Assembly: GCA_045595365.1 (NCBI GenBank)
Contig: JAZOAI010000033.1
Location: 1 to 64,000, forward strand
Length of the DNA stretch: 64,000 bases
DNA from: SIG480 sp045595365
GTDB taxonomy: Bacteria > Bacillota > Clostridia > Oscillospirales > JAAYXM01
Reading direction: 5' to 3'
Part shown: positions 35,313 to 44,003 of the stretch, piece after piece
How positions within the stretch are numbered: position 1 is the stretch's first letter
How the letters are laid out: each line of letters starts with the position of its first letter
Program-made: the position numbers and the translations under genes
The notes under the pieces: model-generated
Seen by the model: only the letters and a program-made list of their open reading frames with translations
The model's database searches: none
Told to the model about the DNA's origin: nothing

Positions 35313-36437
35313 ATGAAGCGGGCAATAGCTTTGATTCTCGTTTTTTGCATATCCGTTCTTTTCTTTGTGATCCCAACAACCGCAGAAGGAGAAATTTTTG
35401 TTGCCGCCGGCAACACGGTTCTTCCTCTTACGGATGCTATGCCGATAAAATCAAACGGAGTATGGTACATCGATTATCAGTGTTTTTCCGCAGGTAATCT
35501 CGGCATCAGCACATCATACAACGCCGCTGAAGGGAAGCTTGTTCTCTACAGCTGGGACACTACCCTCATCTTTGACCTTAACACTTCCACTGCATATATA
35601 GTTCACGAGGATGTCCAATACAAGGCCGTTGCCGTTGCAGCAGCTGGCTCGGTATACATTCCTGCCCAGTTCACATCCCAGATTTTCGGCCTGGAATTTT
35701 CATACGATTCGGCTATCCCGCTCATTCGCATAAAGCGCTCATCAGATATTCCTAACAATATGTTTCAATACATAGCTAAAAATGCAATCCCGGACCTTCT
35801 CAACGCCTATAACAAGAAGAAGGCTGAAGAGAAAAAGAACCAGCAATCCTCTATCCCGGATTCTTCTCCAACCGAAACGCAACAAAAAAGTCAGATGCTC
35901 AGGCTTTCTTTCAACATTACAAGCAGCGAAAACCTCGGGAAGATTCTCAATTCTCTTTCGAAATATGGGTTTCGCGCAACCTTCTTCATAAGCCCCAATG
36001 CAATTTCAGATAACGGAAACGATCTGCGCCGGGCTGTTACCCAGGGCTACTCTATCGGTATCCTTGCAGAAAGCATTTCAGACCTTTCAGCTGCAAATCA
36101 GAAGCTTTTTGACGTGGCAAAAACCAAAACCCGGCTCGTTCGTTTTAAAAACAGCTCCTCATCATTATCCGCAGACGACGTTGAAAAAGTGATAGCCTCA
36201 GGCTTCAGGCTGTGGGACTCTAATATTGCCCCGCAGGGGTCGGCATCGCAGATATACTCAAGAACCATCTCCCAGCTTAAAAGCTCATCCCGCTCGCCTG
36301 TTCTTGCACTCTCGGATTCAGCCGCTTCTATCAGCGCTCTTCCAAGAATCCTTTCTTATCTTGACACGCAGAATTACGGCTCGTATATGATAAGTCTTCT
36401 TGACACCCCCGTTAATCAGATATCTGAAAGGCGATAA
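35313..36437 (+). CDS. secreted protein: copper-amine-oxidase-N-like domain plus degenerate NodB deacetylase
   Basis: A 374-residue exported protein with signal peptide MKRAIALILVFCISVLFFVI. Residues 30-145 resemble the copper amine oxidase N-terminal-like (stalk) domain of clostridial surface proteins. After a charged linker (KKKAEEKKNQQ), residues about 200-370 look like a polysaccharide deacetylase fold (LRLSFNITSSENLGKIL, GFRATFFISP). The deacetylase signature is lost: the TFDDGP position reads SFNITS, and the GHxIGxHxxxH position reads GYSIGILAESISD, so no metal site remains. Probably a wall-binding or sporulation-linked pseudoenzyme. The ATG has GGGAGG eight bases upstream. Confidence 0.75.
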   Translation: MKRAIALILVFCISVLFFVIPTTAEGEIFVAAGNTVLPLTDAMPIKSNGVWYIDYQCFSAGNLGISTSYNAAEGKLVLYSWDTTLIFDLNTSTAYIVHEDVQYKAVAVAAAGSVYIPAQFTSQIFGLEFSYDSAIPLIRIKRSSDIPNNMFQYIAKNAIPDLLNAYNKKKAEEKKNQQSSIPDSSPTETQQKSQMLRLSFNITSSENLGKILNSLSKYGFRATFFISPNAISDNGNDLRRAVTQGYSIGILAESISDLSAANQKLFDVAKTKTRLVRFKNSSSSLSADDVEKVIASGFRLWDSNIAPQGSASQIYSRTISQLKSSSRSPVLALSDSAASISALPRILSYLDTQNYGSYMISLLDTPVNQISERR

Positions 36438-36453
36438 GCTTTTATTATAAACC

Positions 36454-36495
36454 AAAGGGTTTGTAGCAAAATGCATTTTGCTACAAACCCTTTTT
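36454..36495 (+). terminator. terminator of the secreted protein gene
   Basis: AAAGGGTTTGTAGCAAAAT / ATTTTGCTACAAACCCTTTTT, a very strong stem with U tract, 16 bases past the stop. Confidence 0.93.
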
Positions 36496-36534
36496 CATAT
36501 TGCCCTGAAAGAAGCCTTGAATTTATAGAAAAGT

Positions 36535-36564
36535 ACAGCAGGGAAGAATATTCTGTCCTGCTGT
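36535..36564. repeat. short inverted repeat in the convergent gap
   Basis: ACAGCAGG / CCTGCTGT arms around a 14-base AT-rich centre. It lacks a T tract on either side and stands between two genuine terminators. No role assigned. Confidence 0.5.
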
Positions 36565-36583
36565 GCCACGATGATTAATTGAA

Positions 36584-36618
36584 AAGAACACGTGATTTCT
36601 ATGAAATCACGTGTTCTT
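36584..36618 (-). terminator. terminator of the yqeG-aroQ-efp operon
   Basis: AAGAACACGTGATTTC / GAAATCACGTGTTCTT hairpin followed by U-rich sequence, 13 bases past the last gene. Its ACACGTGATTT core equals that of the pheT terminator at 159-196. Confidence 0.85.
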
Positions 36619-36630
36619 TATTATTTAAAA

Positions 36631-37080
36631 TTATTCGTGGCAATCACAGTCGTCGCCGCAGTCGCAATCATCATCACCGCAGCAACACTCGTCTGCATCA
36701 AACTCAAGGTCTTCTCCGCAGCCGGGGCACTGGATAGCGCCCAGGGCGAGAATGTCCTCATCCACCATGATAGAGTCGCCGCAAGTCGGGCAGACGACCT
36801 CGTAGCGGAAGTCATCACAATCGCAGTCGCAATCATCATCGCCGCAACCGCAGTCGCAGTCATCATCAAATGCGCCTTCAAGCTCAAGAAGTTCTTCTGC
36901 GACTTCGTCAAGCTCATCGCTCATTTCATCAGCAACGGCTTCAAGGTCAGAAACTGACGCTGCAAGCTCGTCAATAACATCAACGATAGCAACTAAAAGC
37001 TTGCCTTCCTTTGTGTCGGTGTCAATTTCAAGCCCGTCACAAAGGCCGCGAAGGTACGCTGCCTTCTCAACTATATCCAT
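36631..37080 (-). CDS. CD1247-type protein with acidic Cys-rich zinc-ribbon tail
   Basis: A 149-residue protein. Residues 1-65 (MDIVEKAAYLRGLCDGLEI and an acidic helix) match the N-terminal domain of the clostridial CD1247 group. Residues 70-88 are a run of Asp and Cys (DDDCDCGCGDDDCDCDCDD), followed by a zinc-ribbon CPTCG...CPGCG (about 97-122) and a second Cys/Asp/His-rich tail ending CDCHE. It has an extremely acidic composition. Located 12 bases after efp with its own AAGGAGG site. Function unknown; metal binding is likely from the Cys pairs. Confidence 0.8.
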   Translation of the reverse strand: MDIVEKAAYLRGLCDGLEIDTDTKEGKLLVAIVDVIDELAASVSDLEAVADEMSDELDEVAEELLELEGAFDDDCDCGCGDDDCDCDCDDFRYEVVCPTCGDSIMVDEDILALGAIQCPGCGEDLEFDADECCCGDDDCDCGDDCDCHE

Positions 37081-37092
37081 TACAGCTCCTCC

Positions 37093-37653
37093 TTACTTCG
37101 CGCGTTCGAGATATTCGCCTGTTCTTGTATCAATCTTAATCTTGTCGCCGATGTTGATAAAGAGCGGAACGCGGACCTCAGCACCTGTTGAAACAAATGC
37201 CGGCTTTGTAACGTTTGTAGCTGTATCGCCCTTGATGCCCGGCTCGGTTTCGGTGATTTCAAGCTCAACGAAGTTGGGCGGCTCAACGCTGAAAACGTTG
37301 CCCTTAAAGGAAAGGAACTTAACCGTCATATTCTCGGTAACAAACTTAAAGCTATCGGGGAGCTTGTCTGCATTAAGCGGCTCCTGCTCGTATGTTTCCT
37401 CGTCCATAAAGTAATAGAGCTCACCGTCGTTGTAGAGATACTGCATATCCTTTCTCTCAACAAATGCCGGCGGGAACTTATCCGTCGGGTTGAAGGAAGT
37501 TTCAACAACAGCGCCTGTAACGACGTTGCGATACTTCGTGCGAACAAACGCCGCGCCCTTACCCGGCTTAACGTGCTGGAACTCGATAACCTGCATTACC
37601 TGTCCATCCATCTCAAATGTCATACCGTTTCTGAATTCACCTGCAGAAATCAT
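37093..37653 (-). CDS. efp: elongation factor P
   Basis: A 186-residue three-domain translation factor that rescues ribosomes stalled at polyproline. It starts MISAGEFRNGMTFEMDGQVM. The tip of domain I reads HVKPGKGAAFVRTK, so the modifiable residue is Lys in a PGKGAA loop, the Gram-positive form. RBS GGAGG. Third gene of yqeG-aroQ-efp. Confidence 0.97.
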   Translation of the reverse strand: MISAGEFRNGMTFEMDGQVMQVIEFQHVKPGKGAAFVRTKYRNVVTGAVVETSFNPTDKFPPAFVERKDMQYLYNDGELYYFMDEETYEQEPLNADKLPDSFKFVTENMTVKFLSFKGNVFSVEPPNFVELEITETEPGIKGDTATNVTKPAFVSTGAEVRVPLFINIGDKIKIDTRTGEYLERAK

Positions 37654-37728
37654 TTAACAATCCTCCGTTTTTCTGTATAAATCTCTTTATATTTTACCTT
37701 ATATTTACCAATATTGCAAGAAAAATTT

Positions 37729-38169
37729 TTAAAGTAAGATTATTTCGCAGAGAGCCTTCACTCCGAGCGGATAAACGTGCTTTCCAAATCCACAAATCAT
37801 CCCCTCGCACACGGCAGAAATAACCGATTTGTGTCGAAAATCCTCTCGTGCGTGGATGTTGCTCAGATGCACCTCAACACAAGGAACCGGGATTGCGGAT
37901 ATTGCATCACGAATCGCGATGCTGTAATGCGAATATGCCGCCGCGTTTATCACAACTCCGGCATACCCCTCCTCGACCGCGCGATAGAGAAGGTCAACAA
38001 TCTCACCCTCGCAGTTTGTCTGGTACGCAGAAATATCAACGCCAAGCTCGCTTGTTTTCTCCTTTGTGTATTCTATAATGCTCTCCAATGTATCTTTGCC
38101 GTAAATTTCGGGCTCACGTTTGCCAAGGTAATTGAGATTCGGCCCGTTGATAATCATTATTTTTTTCAT
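37729..38169 (-). CDS. aroQ: type II 3-dehydroquinate dehydratase
   Basis: A 146-residue shikimate-pathway enzyme converting 3-dehydroquinate to 3-dehydroshikimate. It shows IMIINGPNLNYLGKREPEIYG at the start (catalytic loop with Tyr), NAAAYSHYSIAIRDA near 75 and PCVEVHLSNIHAREDFRH near 100. The ATG at 38169 overlaps the region of the yqeG stop (TGATATG), and GGAGG lies 13 bases upstream; a TTG at 38178 would give a shorter spacing and three more residues, so the start is not certain. Confidence 0.93.
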   Translation of the reverse strand: MKKIMIINGPNLNYLGKREPEIYGKDTLESIIEYTKEKTSELGVDISAYQTNCEGEIVDLLYRAVEEGYAGVVINAAAYSHYSIAIRDAISAIPVPCVEVHLSNIHAREDFRHKSVISAVCEGMICGFGKHVYPLGVKALCEIILL

Positions 38170-38170
38170 A

Positions 38171-38611
38171 TCACTCAAACATCCTCCTTTTTCCGAGCGG
38201 TTTCACCTTTATTGCAAGGATTCCGCAACGCTTTGCTCCTATTATGTCCGTTATGAGCTTATCTCCGACAAGGGCTGTGGTTTCGCGTGTCCCCCCGAGC
38301 TTTGCCATCGCTTTTTTTATTGTCTTTCTGCTTGGTTTTCCACTTCTCCAGTAATAGTCAACACCGAGCGGTTTGCAGTATTTCTCGACTCTTTCCATTT
38401 TGTTGTTAGAAACAACCGCAAGTGAAATCCCGCTCTCGTCAAGCTTTTTTGCCCATCCGACAATCGCATCATCCGGAGTTTCGTTCTCGTACATCGCAAG
38501 AGTGTTGTCAAGATCTGCAATAAGCACGCGCACGGAAAGCGCGCTGAGAAGCTCGGCGCGAAGCTCGTATATGTTATTTAGCTGTATATCAGGTTTAAAA
38601 AACGAAAACAT
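38171..38611 (-). CDS. YqeG-family HAD IIIA phosphatase
   Basis: A 146-residue HAD phosphatase starting MFSFFKPDIQLNNIYEL, with motif I LIADLDNTLAMYENE at residue 30, SLAVVSNNKMERV (motif II) and TTALVGDKLITDIIGA (motif IV). YqeG-type enzymes include phosphatidylglycerophosphate phosphatases in other lineages. The ATG at 38611 has GGGAGG six bases upstream, while the frame continues to 38686 with no start signal. First gene of yqeG-aroQ-efp. Confidence 0.88.
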   Translation of the reverse strand: MFSFFKPDIQLNNIYELRAELLSALSVRVLIADLDNTLAMYENETPDDAIVGWAKKLDESGISLAVVSNNKMERVEKYCKPLGVDYYWRSGKPSRKTIKKAMAKLGGTRETTALVGDKLITDIIGAKRCGILAIKVKPLGKRRMFE

Positions 38612-38752
38612 ACGCGCCTCCCGACAAGTGGTTTGAATTGTATCTGCCATCCACCTAATCATACCACATATCCGATGAATTGACAACCAAAGTTATGCTC
38701 TTTGTTGAGTTTCACATACACCGCCCCACGAAAATCCGTGGGTTTACTTCTC

Positions 38753-40192
38753 TTAATTTCGCTTCCATGCCTGCGGCAGGAGAAGCACCATTATCGGGAA
38801 GAGTTCAAGTCTTCCGCATATCATATCAATCAGAAGAACAATTTTAGATAGCGGCGAGAAATCAGCATAATTCCCGATAGGCCCTACCGCCGCAAGCCCC
38901 GGGCCGATATTGTTCAAGGTTGCAGCAACTGCTGTCATATTGGTTTCAAAACTGAAGCCATCAAGAGATATGATGATGAAGGATGCAAAAAATATCAATA
39001 TATAACAGATTATGTATGCATTTACACGCCTTATCGTTTCATCATCAAGCTTTTTTCCGTTTATGTTTATCGCCTTAACACTCTTTGGATGGACAAGCGA
39101 TGTAAACTCTCGCTTGAGCGATTTGAGAAGAATCAGGCATCTCGACACCTTGATTCCGCCGCCTGTTGAGCCTGCGCAAGCACCGACAAACATAAGAAAA
39201 ACAAGGATAACCTTTGAAAACTCCGGCCATGTATTGAAATCTACCGTTGTGAAGCCAGAGGTGGAGATTACCGATGCAACGGCGAATGAAGTATGATGAA
39301 ATGCCTCAAAAACATTTTCAAACAAACCGAAGTTATTCAGTGTTATAACAAACATCGATGCAACAACAACCGCCACAAAAAGCCGAAGCTCCTCGTTCTT
39401 CCACACAGCCTTGAATTTCCCCGCGACTAAAAGAAAGTACATATTGAAGTTTATCGAAAACAACAGCATAAATACGGTTACTACAGCTTGAATATATGTG
39501 CTGTACCCACCAATACTCGAATTCTTTATCCCGAAGCCGCCTGTTCCTGCAGTTCCGAAAGCTGTCGTTACCGCATCAAAGAAAGGCATTCTTCCAAGAA
39601 GCAGAAAAACTATCTGCAAAACAGTCAAGCCTATATATAACCCATATAAAACCTTTGCATTCATATGTGCTTTCGGCAAAAGCTTCTCAACCTGCGGCCC
39701 CGGAGATTCAGCCCGGATAAGCTGCATATTGTTCCCACCGGCAAGCGGCGCCAGTGCCATGACAAACATAAGCACGCCCATACCGCCAATCCAATGAGTG
39801 AAGCTTCTCCAGAACAGCATACACCGGCTTAATGCTTCAACATCGCGCAAAATTGTTGCCCCGGTTGTCGTAAATCCCGATGCTGTTTCAAAGAAGCAAT
39901 CAATAAGATTTGATATATCTCCCGAGAAAAAGAACGGCAAACCTCCGACAACACTTATCATAATCCACGCTATTGCAACTGTTGCAAGACCTTCACGCGC
40001 ATAAAGCGATTTATGCTTCGGCTTAAGAAACACAAGAGGAAGCCCAACCGCAACGCTTATAAGAATTGCAGGTATGAAGGCATAGCCTTCGCGTTCCTTA
40101 TATATAAGAGCGACAAGCATCGGCAAAAGCATTGCTATGGCATCAAACAGAAGTATGTAGCCGTTCAGCTTCAAAACAATCTTCTTATTCAT
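38753..40192 (-). CDS. trkH: potassium transporter TrkH/KtrB family
   Basis: A 479-residue K+ channel-like transporter with four M1-P-M2 repeats; P-loop filter regions are visible at ETASGFTTTGATIL, TAFGTAGTGGFGIKNS, VISTSGFTTVDFN and TLNNIGPGLAAVG. It starts at the trkA stop (no gap), the two forming one uptake system. A c-di-AMP phosphodiesterase (gdpP) is in the same window; c-di-AMP commonly controls such systems through RCK_C domains. Confidence 0.95.
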   Translation of the reverse strand: MNKKIVLKLNGYILLFDAIAMLLPMLVALIYKEREGYAFIPAILISVAVGLPLVFLKPKHKSLYAREGLATVAIAWIMISVVGGLPFFFSGDISNLIDCFFETASGFTTTGATILRDVEALSRCMLFWRSFTHWIGGMGVLMFVMALAPLAGGNNMQLIRAESPGPQVEKLLPKAHMNAKVLYGLYIGLTVLQIVFLLLGRMPFFDAVTTAFGTAGTGGFGIKNSSIGGYSTYIQAVVTVFMLLFSINFNMYFLLVAGKFKAVWKNEELRLFVAVVVASMFVITLNNFGLFENVFEAFHHTSFAVASVISTSGFTTVDFNTWPEFSKVILVFLMFVGACAGSTGGGIKVSRCLILLKSLKREFTSLVHPKSVKAININGKKLDDETIRRVNAYIICYILIFFASFIIISLDGFSFETNMTAVAATLNNIGPGLAAVGPIGNYADFSPLSKIVLLIDMICGRLELFPIMVLLLPQAWKRN

Positions 40193-41566
40193 CTATCTCT
40201 CCGTTTCATCGCCTAGTATTTGCTCTATGCGACTTATTCCTTTATAAGTTGTTACCACTATAACCGTATCGCCTATCTGAATGCTGTCTTTACCGGTCGG
40301 AGTAAACGTTTTTCCGTTTCTTGTTATGCACGCAACAAGAGTCCCTTTTCTGATATTGAGTTCTGCAAAAGAAACGCCGACAACTTCCGATTTCTGACGT
40401 ATGCGGAACTCAAGAGCTTCAACCCTGTCATCGACAATTCGATGGAGCGATTCCATGCTCGCCTCCCATGAATTCTGCATAACGCGGACATAACGAAGAA
40501 TGTGATCTGCGGTTATATGTTTTGGATAAACAACACTTCCGATCTGCATTCCTTTCAAAACATCATCAAAATCGAAATGCTTAATTTTTGTTATAATTTT
40601 TGCATCAGGAACCTGCTGATAAGCATAAAGCGACATAAGAACATTCTGTTCATCAACACCTGTGAGGCTGAGAACTGCATCAGCATTCTCTATATGCTCC
40701 TCGTGGAGAAGATGATTGTTCGTTCCGTCACCGTGAATTATCATCGCTTCAGGCAGAAGCTCGCTGAGCTCATCACATCGTGCCATATCAATCTCAATTA
40801 TCTTGACGTCGAGCCCCGATTCAAGAAGCATTTTTGTGAGATAGTATGTCAGCCGTCCTCCGCCAAGGATTACGACATTTTTTATCTTTGTCGTGACACC
40901 CCCGACTTTTGCAAAAAATTCGTTGGCAACTCTGATAGGTGCAACAAAGGATATGATATCCCCTGTCTTCAAAACGAAATCACCGGTAGGAACCACAACA
41001 TCGTTCCCGCGCTCAACTGCACAGATAAACACCGTTGTCTTAAGCTTCGGCCGGAGCTGATGTATGCGAAGCTCATGAAGCTCGGAGCCCTCCGGAATTT
41101 CATACTTCATAATCTCAACTCTGCCCTTTGCAAATGTTTCAACCTGAATTGCACTCGGGAAGCGGATAAGCCGCGATATTTCACGCGCTGCCGCACGCTC
41201 GGGATTTATATACAGGCTGAGCCCGAGGTCATCCTTGATTATGTCTATCGCATCGGCATATATAGGATTCCGGACACGCGCAATCGTATTTTTCGCGCCA
41301 AGCTTTTTTGCAAGAAGGCAAGTGAGAAGATTCAGCTCATCCGAACGCATCATGGCGATAAGCAAATCGCAGTTTTCAACCTCTGCTTCCTTGAGAACTG
41401 CAACAGACTCTCCCTGACCGTGAACACACATAACATCAACCATATTGCCTATTTCATCAAGCTTTTCAATATCCGTATCAATTACAACAATGCTGTGTTT
41501 TTCGGCAACAAGCTCTTTGACAAGCGTTGTTCCGACCTTTCCGCAGCCAACAATTACAATGTTCAA
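40193..41566 (-). CDS. trkA: Trk potassium uptake protein TrkA
   Basis: A 457-residue cytoplasmic gating protein with two RCK_N-RCK_C pairs: the first Rossmann site is IVIVGCGKVGTTLVKEL, the second VVILGGGRLTYYLTKML near residue 232. It binds NAD(H)/ATP and controls TrkH. The second RCK_C ends the protein (SIQIGDTVIVVT). Confidence 0.95.
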   Translation of the reverse strand: MNIVIVGCGKVGTTLVKELVAEKHSIVVIDTDIEKLDEIGNMVDVMCVHGQGESVAVLKEAEVENCDLLIAMMRSDELNLLTCLLAKKLGAKNTIARVRNPIYADAIDIIKDDLGLSLYINPERAAAREISRLIRFPSAIQVETFAKGRVEIMKYEIPEGSELHELRIHQLRPKLKTTVFICAVERGNDVVVPTGDFVLKTGDIISFVAPIRVANEFFAKVGGVTTKIKNVVILGGGRLTYYLTKMLLESGLDVKIIEIDMARCDELSELLPEAMIIHGDGTNNHLLHEEHIENADAVLSLTGVDEQNVLMSLYAYQQVPDAKIITKIKHFDFDDVLKGMQIGSVVYPKHITADHILRYVRVMQNSWEASMESLHRIVDDRVEALEFRIRQKSEVVGVSFAELNIRKGTLVACITRNGKTFTPTGKDSIQIGDTVIVVTTYKGISRIEQILGDETER

Positions 41567-41601
41567 TTGTGACTCCCCTTATAAAGTTAATTTTGTTTTC
41601 T

Positions 41602-41630
41602 ATTGTATCACTTTCGTTCTTATTTATCAA
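41602..41630 (-). promoter_or_regulatory. promoter of trkA-trkH
   Basis: TTGATA (41630-41625), 17-base spacer, TACAAT (41607-41602), followed by AAGGGGA ahead of trkA. Confidence 0.7.
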
Positions 41631-41650
41631 TATGTTTTACTATGATTTTG

Positions 41651-42460
41651 TCAAGCCAGGAACAAGGAGTTTTGTTTCAATAATTTCAAAGCATTTTTGT
41701 AATAAATCTTATCCCTGTCGTTTTGTGAGATATCCAAGGTTTCTATGAGCTGTTTTTCCCATGAGGGTCTGTGCCATGGCATATCAGATGCAAAAACAAG
41801 TCTGTCGGGCGTGTGCTTGTCCACAAGCTCCTGTGCAATTGCTTTTGGCATAGTGCCATAGCCGAAGGATAAGTCGAACCAGACATTTTCCCCGCAAAGC
41901 TTTTTGATAACCTCTAATCCACAGCTCACCCCACCCCAGTGAGCCGCGATTACAGGCGAATCAAACCACTTCAAAGCACCCCGAAGATTATCTGGCATAC
42001 AATGATACGGCGGTGCATAACCATAATCATAGCCAGCATGAAAGACTGCTATAAGATCAAGCGACGAGATTTTTTTATAAATTGGCTTCATTTTTTCATC
42101 GTCAACGTAGAATTTCTGATACTCGGGGTGAAATTTAACGCCCTTTAGCCCCATTGCTTTAATACGTTCAAGCTCATCAAAAGCATCTTCTGCATCGGGG
42201 TGAACAGAGCCGAAAGCGAAAATAGATTTTTCATCATTAATTTCTTTTGCAAAATTATTCACATTCGTCTGCTGCTTTGGATTTGTGGCGATAGAAAGCA
42301 CAACAGAAACATCTACACCGTCTTTTTTCATTTCACTCTTTAAGGATGGGAGAGTTCCCTGGCTTTGAGGCACAAGCCCGCCGCTGGCATATGACAGCTT
42401 TCCCATAGCCTTTGAGGCAATATCCTCCGGAAATGCGTGTGTATGAAAATCAATAAGCAT
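41651..42460 (-). CDS. amidohydrolase-family TIM-barrel hydrolase
   Basis: A 269-residue metal-dependent hydrolase of the Amidohydro_2 type. It opens MLIDFHTHAFPEDI with the HxH metal pair, and shows VKFHPEYQKF, AVFHAGYDYG, VIAAHWGG and FASDMPWH, so all four metal-ligand positions are kept. Related enzymes are decarboxylases or lactonases of aromatic acids; the substrate here is unknown. The ATG at 42460 has GGAG nine bases upstream. It stands alone; the 254 bases to the next gene hold a terminator and no recognised feature. Confidence 0.8.
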   Translation of the reverse strand: MLIDFHTHAFPEDIASKAMGKLSYASGGLVPQSQGTLPSLKSEMKKDGVDVSVVLSIATNPKQQTNVNNFAKEINDEKSIFAFGSVHPDAEDAFDELERIKAMGLKGVKFHPEYQKFYVDDEKMKPIYKKISSLDLIAVFHAGYDYGYAPPYHCMPDNLRGALKWFDSPVIAAHWGGVSCGLEVIKKLCGENVWFDLSFGYGTMPKAIAQELVDKHTPDRLVFASDMPWHRPSWEKQLIETLDISQNDRDKIYYKNALKLLKQNSLFLA

Positions 42461-42678
42461 AATACCTGTCTCCATTGGTATAAAATTTCACTTCTGTTTA
42501 TATAATCAATATTTATTTGCGCTTTCATTTTCGGCAGAATCATTCTATCATAAAAGCATGTGCTTTTCAACTAAGGCCTTGCCGCCTTGGCGCCCGAAGT
42601 ATGCAATTTTTCTATCCCCACAAGAAATGCAAAGAAGATAGAGCTTTGCATTTAGTTTGGCACTTCATTAGAAAGAAA

Positions 42679-42709
42679 ATTCAGGAAGGGCAAATTGCTC
42701 TTCCTGAAT
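42679..42709 (-). terminator. terminator of the Val T-box operon
   Basis: ATTCAGGAAG / CTTCCTGAAT hairpin followed by TTTTC, six bases after the last oxidoreductase gene; it closes the unit that starts at 49664. Confidence 0.85.
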
Positions 42710-42714
42710 AGTTT

Positions 42715-43248
42715 TTAGTCTTTATATTCGATTCCTGCGTTTATCGCTTTGAGGTTTACCTCAAGGAGGTTTGCGCGCTTTGCGGAAACGACTTTTTTGA
42801 GTGAATCCTCAATATTATCGGTTCTCATTCCGCACTCCTTCATAAGCTTGCCTGTGATAATCATATTGGCAAGAGTCGGAGCTTCCATCTCCTGCGCCAT
42901 CTTTGTTGCAGGGATGTAGAAGACCTTTACATCATCACGAGCTACCTTGCGCTCAATAAGAGTAGAATCGACAAGGATGATGCCCCCCGGGACAACTGCA
43001 TCCTCATACTTATCAAGCGAGGGAAGGTTCATTGCAACAAGAACATCAGGGCTTGAAACTATCGGTGAGCCGACGGGGTCATCAGAGAGGATAACGCTGC
43101 AGTTTGCAGTTCCGCCGCGCATCTCCGGACCGTAAGACGGGAGCCAGCTGAGCTGTCTGCCCTCGAGAAGGCCTTTATATGCAAGAAACTTTCCTGCGAA
43201 AAGAATGCCCTGGCCGCCGAAGCCTGCCAAAAGAATTTGAGTTGTCAT
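42715..43248 (-). CDS. 2-oxoacid:ferredoxin oxidoreductase gamma subunit
   Basis: A 177-residue gamma chain (POR_C family) beginning MTTQILLAGFGGQGILFAGK, which is the family start, then RGGTANCSVILSDDPVGSP. With the alpha, beta and ferredoxin-like delta chains encoded upstream it forms a four-subunit enzyme of the KorABCD/VorABCD class that interconverts 2-oxoacids and acyl-CoA plus CO2 with ferredoxin. Sequence alone does not settle 2-oxoglutarate versus branched 2-oxoacids; the Val T-box operon context favours branched substrates. Confidence 0.9.
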   Translation of the reverse strand: MTTQILLAGFGGQGILFAGKFLAYKGLLEGRQLSWLPSYGPEMRGGTANCSVILSDDPVGSPIVSSPDVLVAMNLPSLDKYEDAVVPGGIILVDSTLIERKVARDDVKVFYIPATKMAQEMEAPTLANMIITGKLMKECGMRTDNIEDSLKKVVSAKRANLLEVNLKAINAGIEYKD

Positions 43249-43250
43249 AA

Positions 43251-44003
43251 TTATGCTTCCTCCTTCTCTGCGCTCTTGTCCTTATAAACTCCGAGCGGAT
43301 AGTACGGAATCATATTGTCATCGACCCACTTGAGCGCATCGTTCGGTGTGAGCCCCCAGTTTGTTGGACAGGTGGAAACGACCTCGATAAGCGAGAAGCC
43401 CTTACCCTCTACCTGATTCTGGAATGCTTTGAGGATAGCCTTTCCTGCTGCCTTAACATTCTTAACGCTGTTGACTGCAACACGCTCGATATACTGCGGG
43501 CCGTCAAGCGTTGCGAGCATTTCGGAAACGCGAATCGGATAACCTGCTGTGTTGACATCACGGCCGTACGGCGAGGTCTGTGTAACCTGGCCGGGAAGCG
43601 ATGTCGGAGCCATCTGGCCTCCTGTCATACCGTAGATTGCGTTATTGACAAAGATGATTGTTATGTTTTCATTCCTTGCTGCGGCGTGGACAGTTTCTGC
43701 CATACCGATGGATGCAAGGTCGCCATCTCCCTGATATGTGAAGATTACATTCTCCGGAAACGCGCGTTTTAAGCCTGTTGCAACAGCGGGAGCGCGGCCG
43801 TGAGCCGCCTCGACCATATCGCATGAGAAATAATCATATGCCATAACCGAGCATCCGACCGGAGCAACACCGATAGTTTTGCCCTCAACTCCGAGCTTAT
43901 CTATTGCCTCTGCAACAAGGCGGTGAATAATACCGTGAGTGCAGCCCGGGCAGTAGTGAAGCGGTGCATCTGTAAGACTTTTCGGTTTTTCAAATACTAC
44001 CAT
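43251..44003 (-). CDS. 2-oxoacid:ferredoxin oxidoreductase beta subunit (TPP-binding)
   Basis: A 250-residue thiamine-diphosphate subunit. CPGCTHGIIHRLVAEAI at residue 18 is the usual substrate-side motif, and GDGDLASIGMAETVHAAARN followed by NNAIYGMTGGQ is the TPP/Mg motif (GDG...NN). Cys18/Cys21 spacing is that of the KOR/VOR beta chain without the extra [4Fe-4S] Cys set of PorB. It stops two bases before the gamma gene and overlaps the alpha gene by one base. Confidence 0.92.
   Translation of the reverse strand: MVVFEKPKSLTDAPLHYCPGCTHGIIHRLVAEAIDKLGVEGKTIGVAPVGCSVMAYDYFSCDMVEAAHGRAPAVATGLKRAFPENVIFTYQGDGDLASIGMAETVHAAARNENITIIFVNNAIYGMTGGQMAPTSLPGQVTQTSPYGRDVNTAGYPIRVSEMLATLDGPQYIERVAVNSVKNVKAAGKAILKAFQNQVEGKGFSLIEVVSTCPTNWGLTPNDALKWVDDNMIPYYPLGVYKDKSAEKEEA

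Noticed and set aside
40502..41572. A 356-residue open frame on the plus strand opposite trkA
   Set aside because: It is antisense to a clearly conserved TrkA, has no ribosome site and its composition (many Cys, Asn and Arg) is that of a shadow frame.
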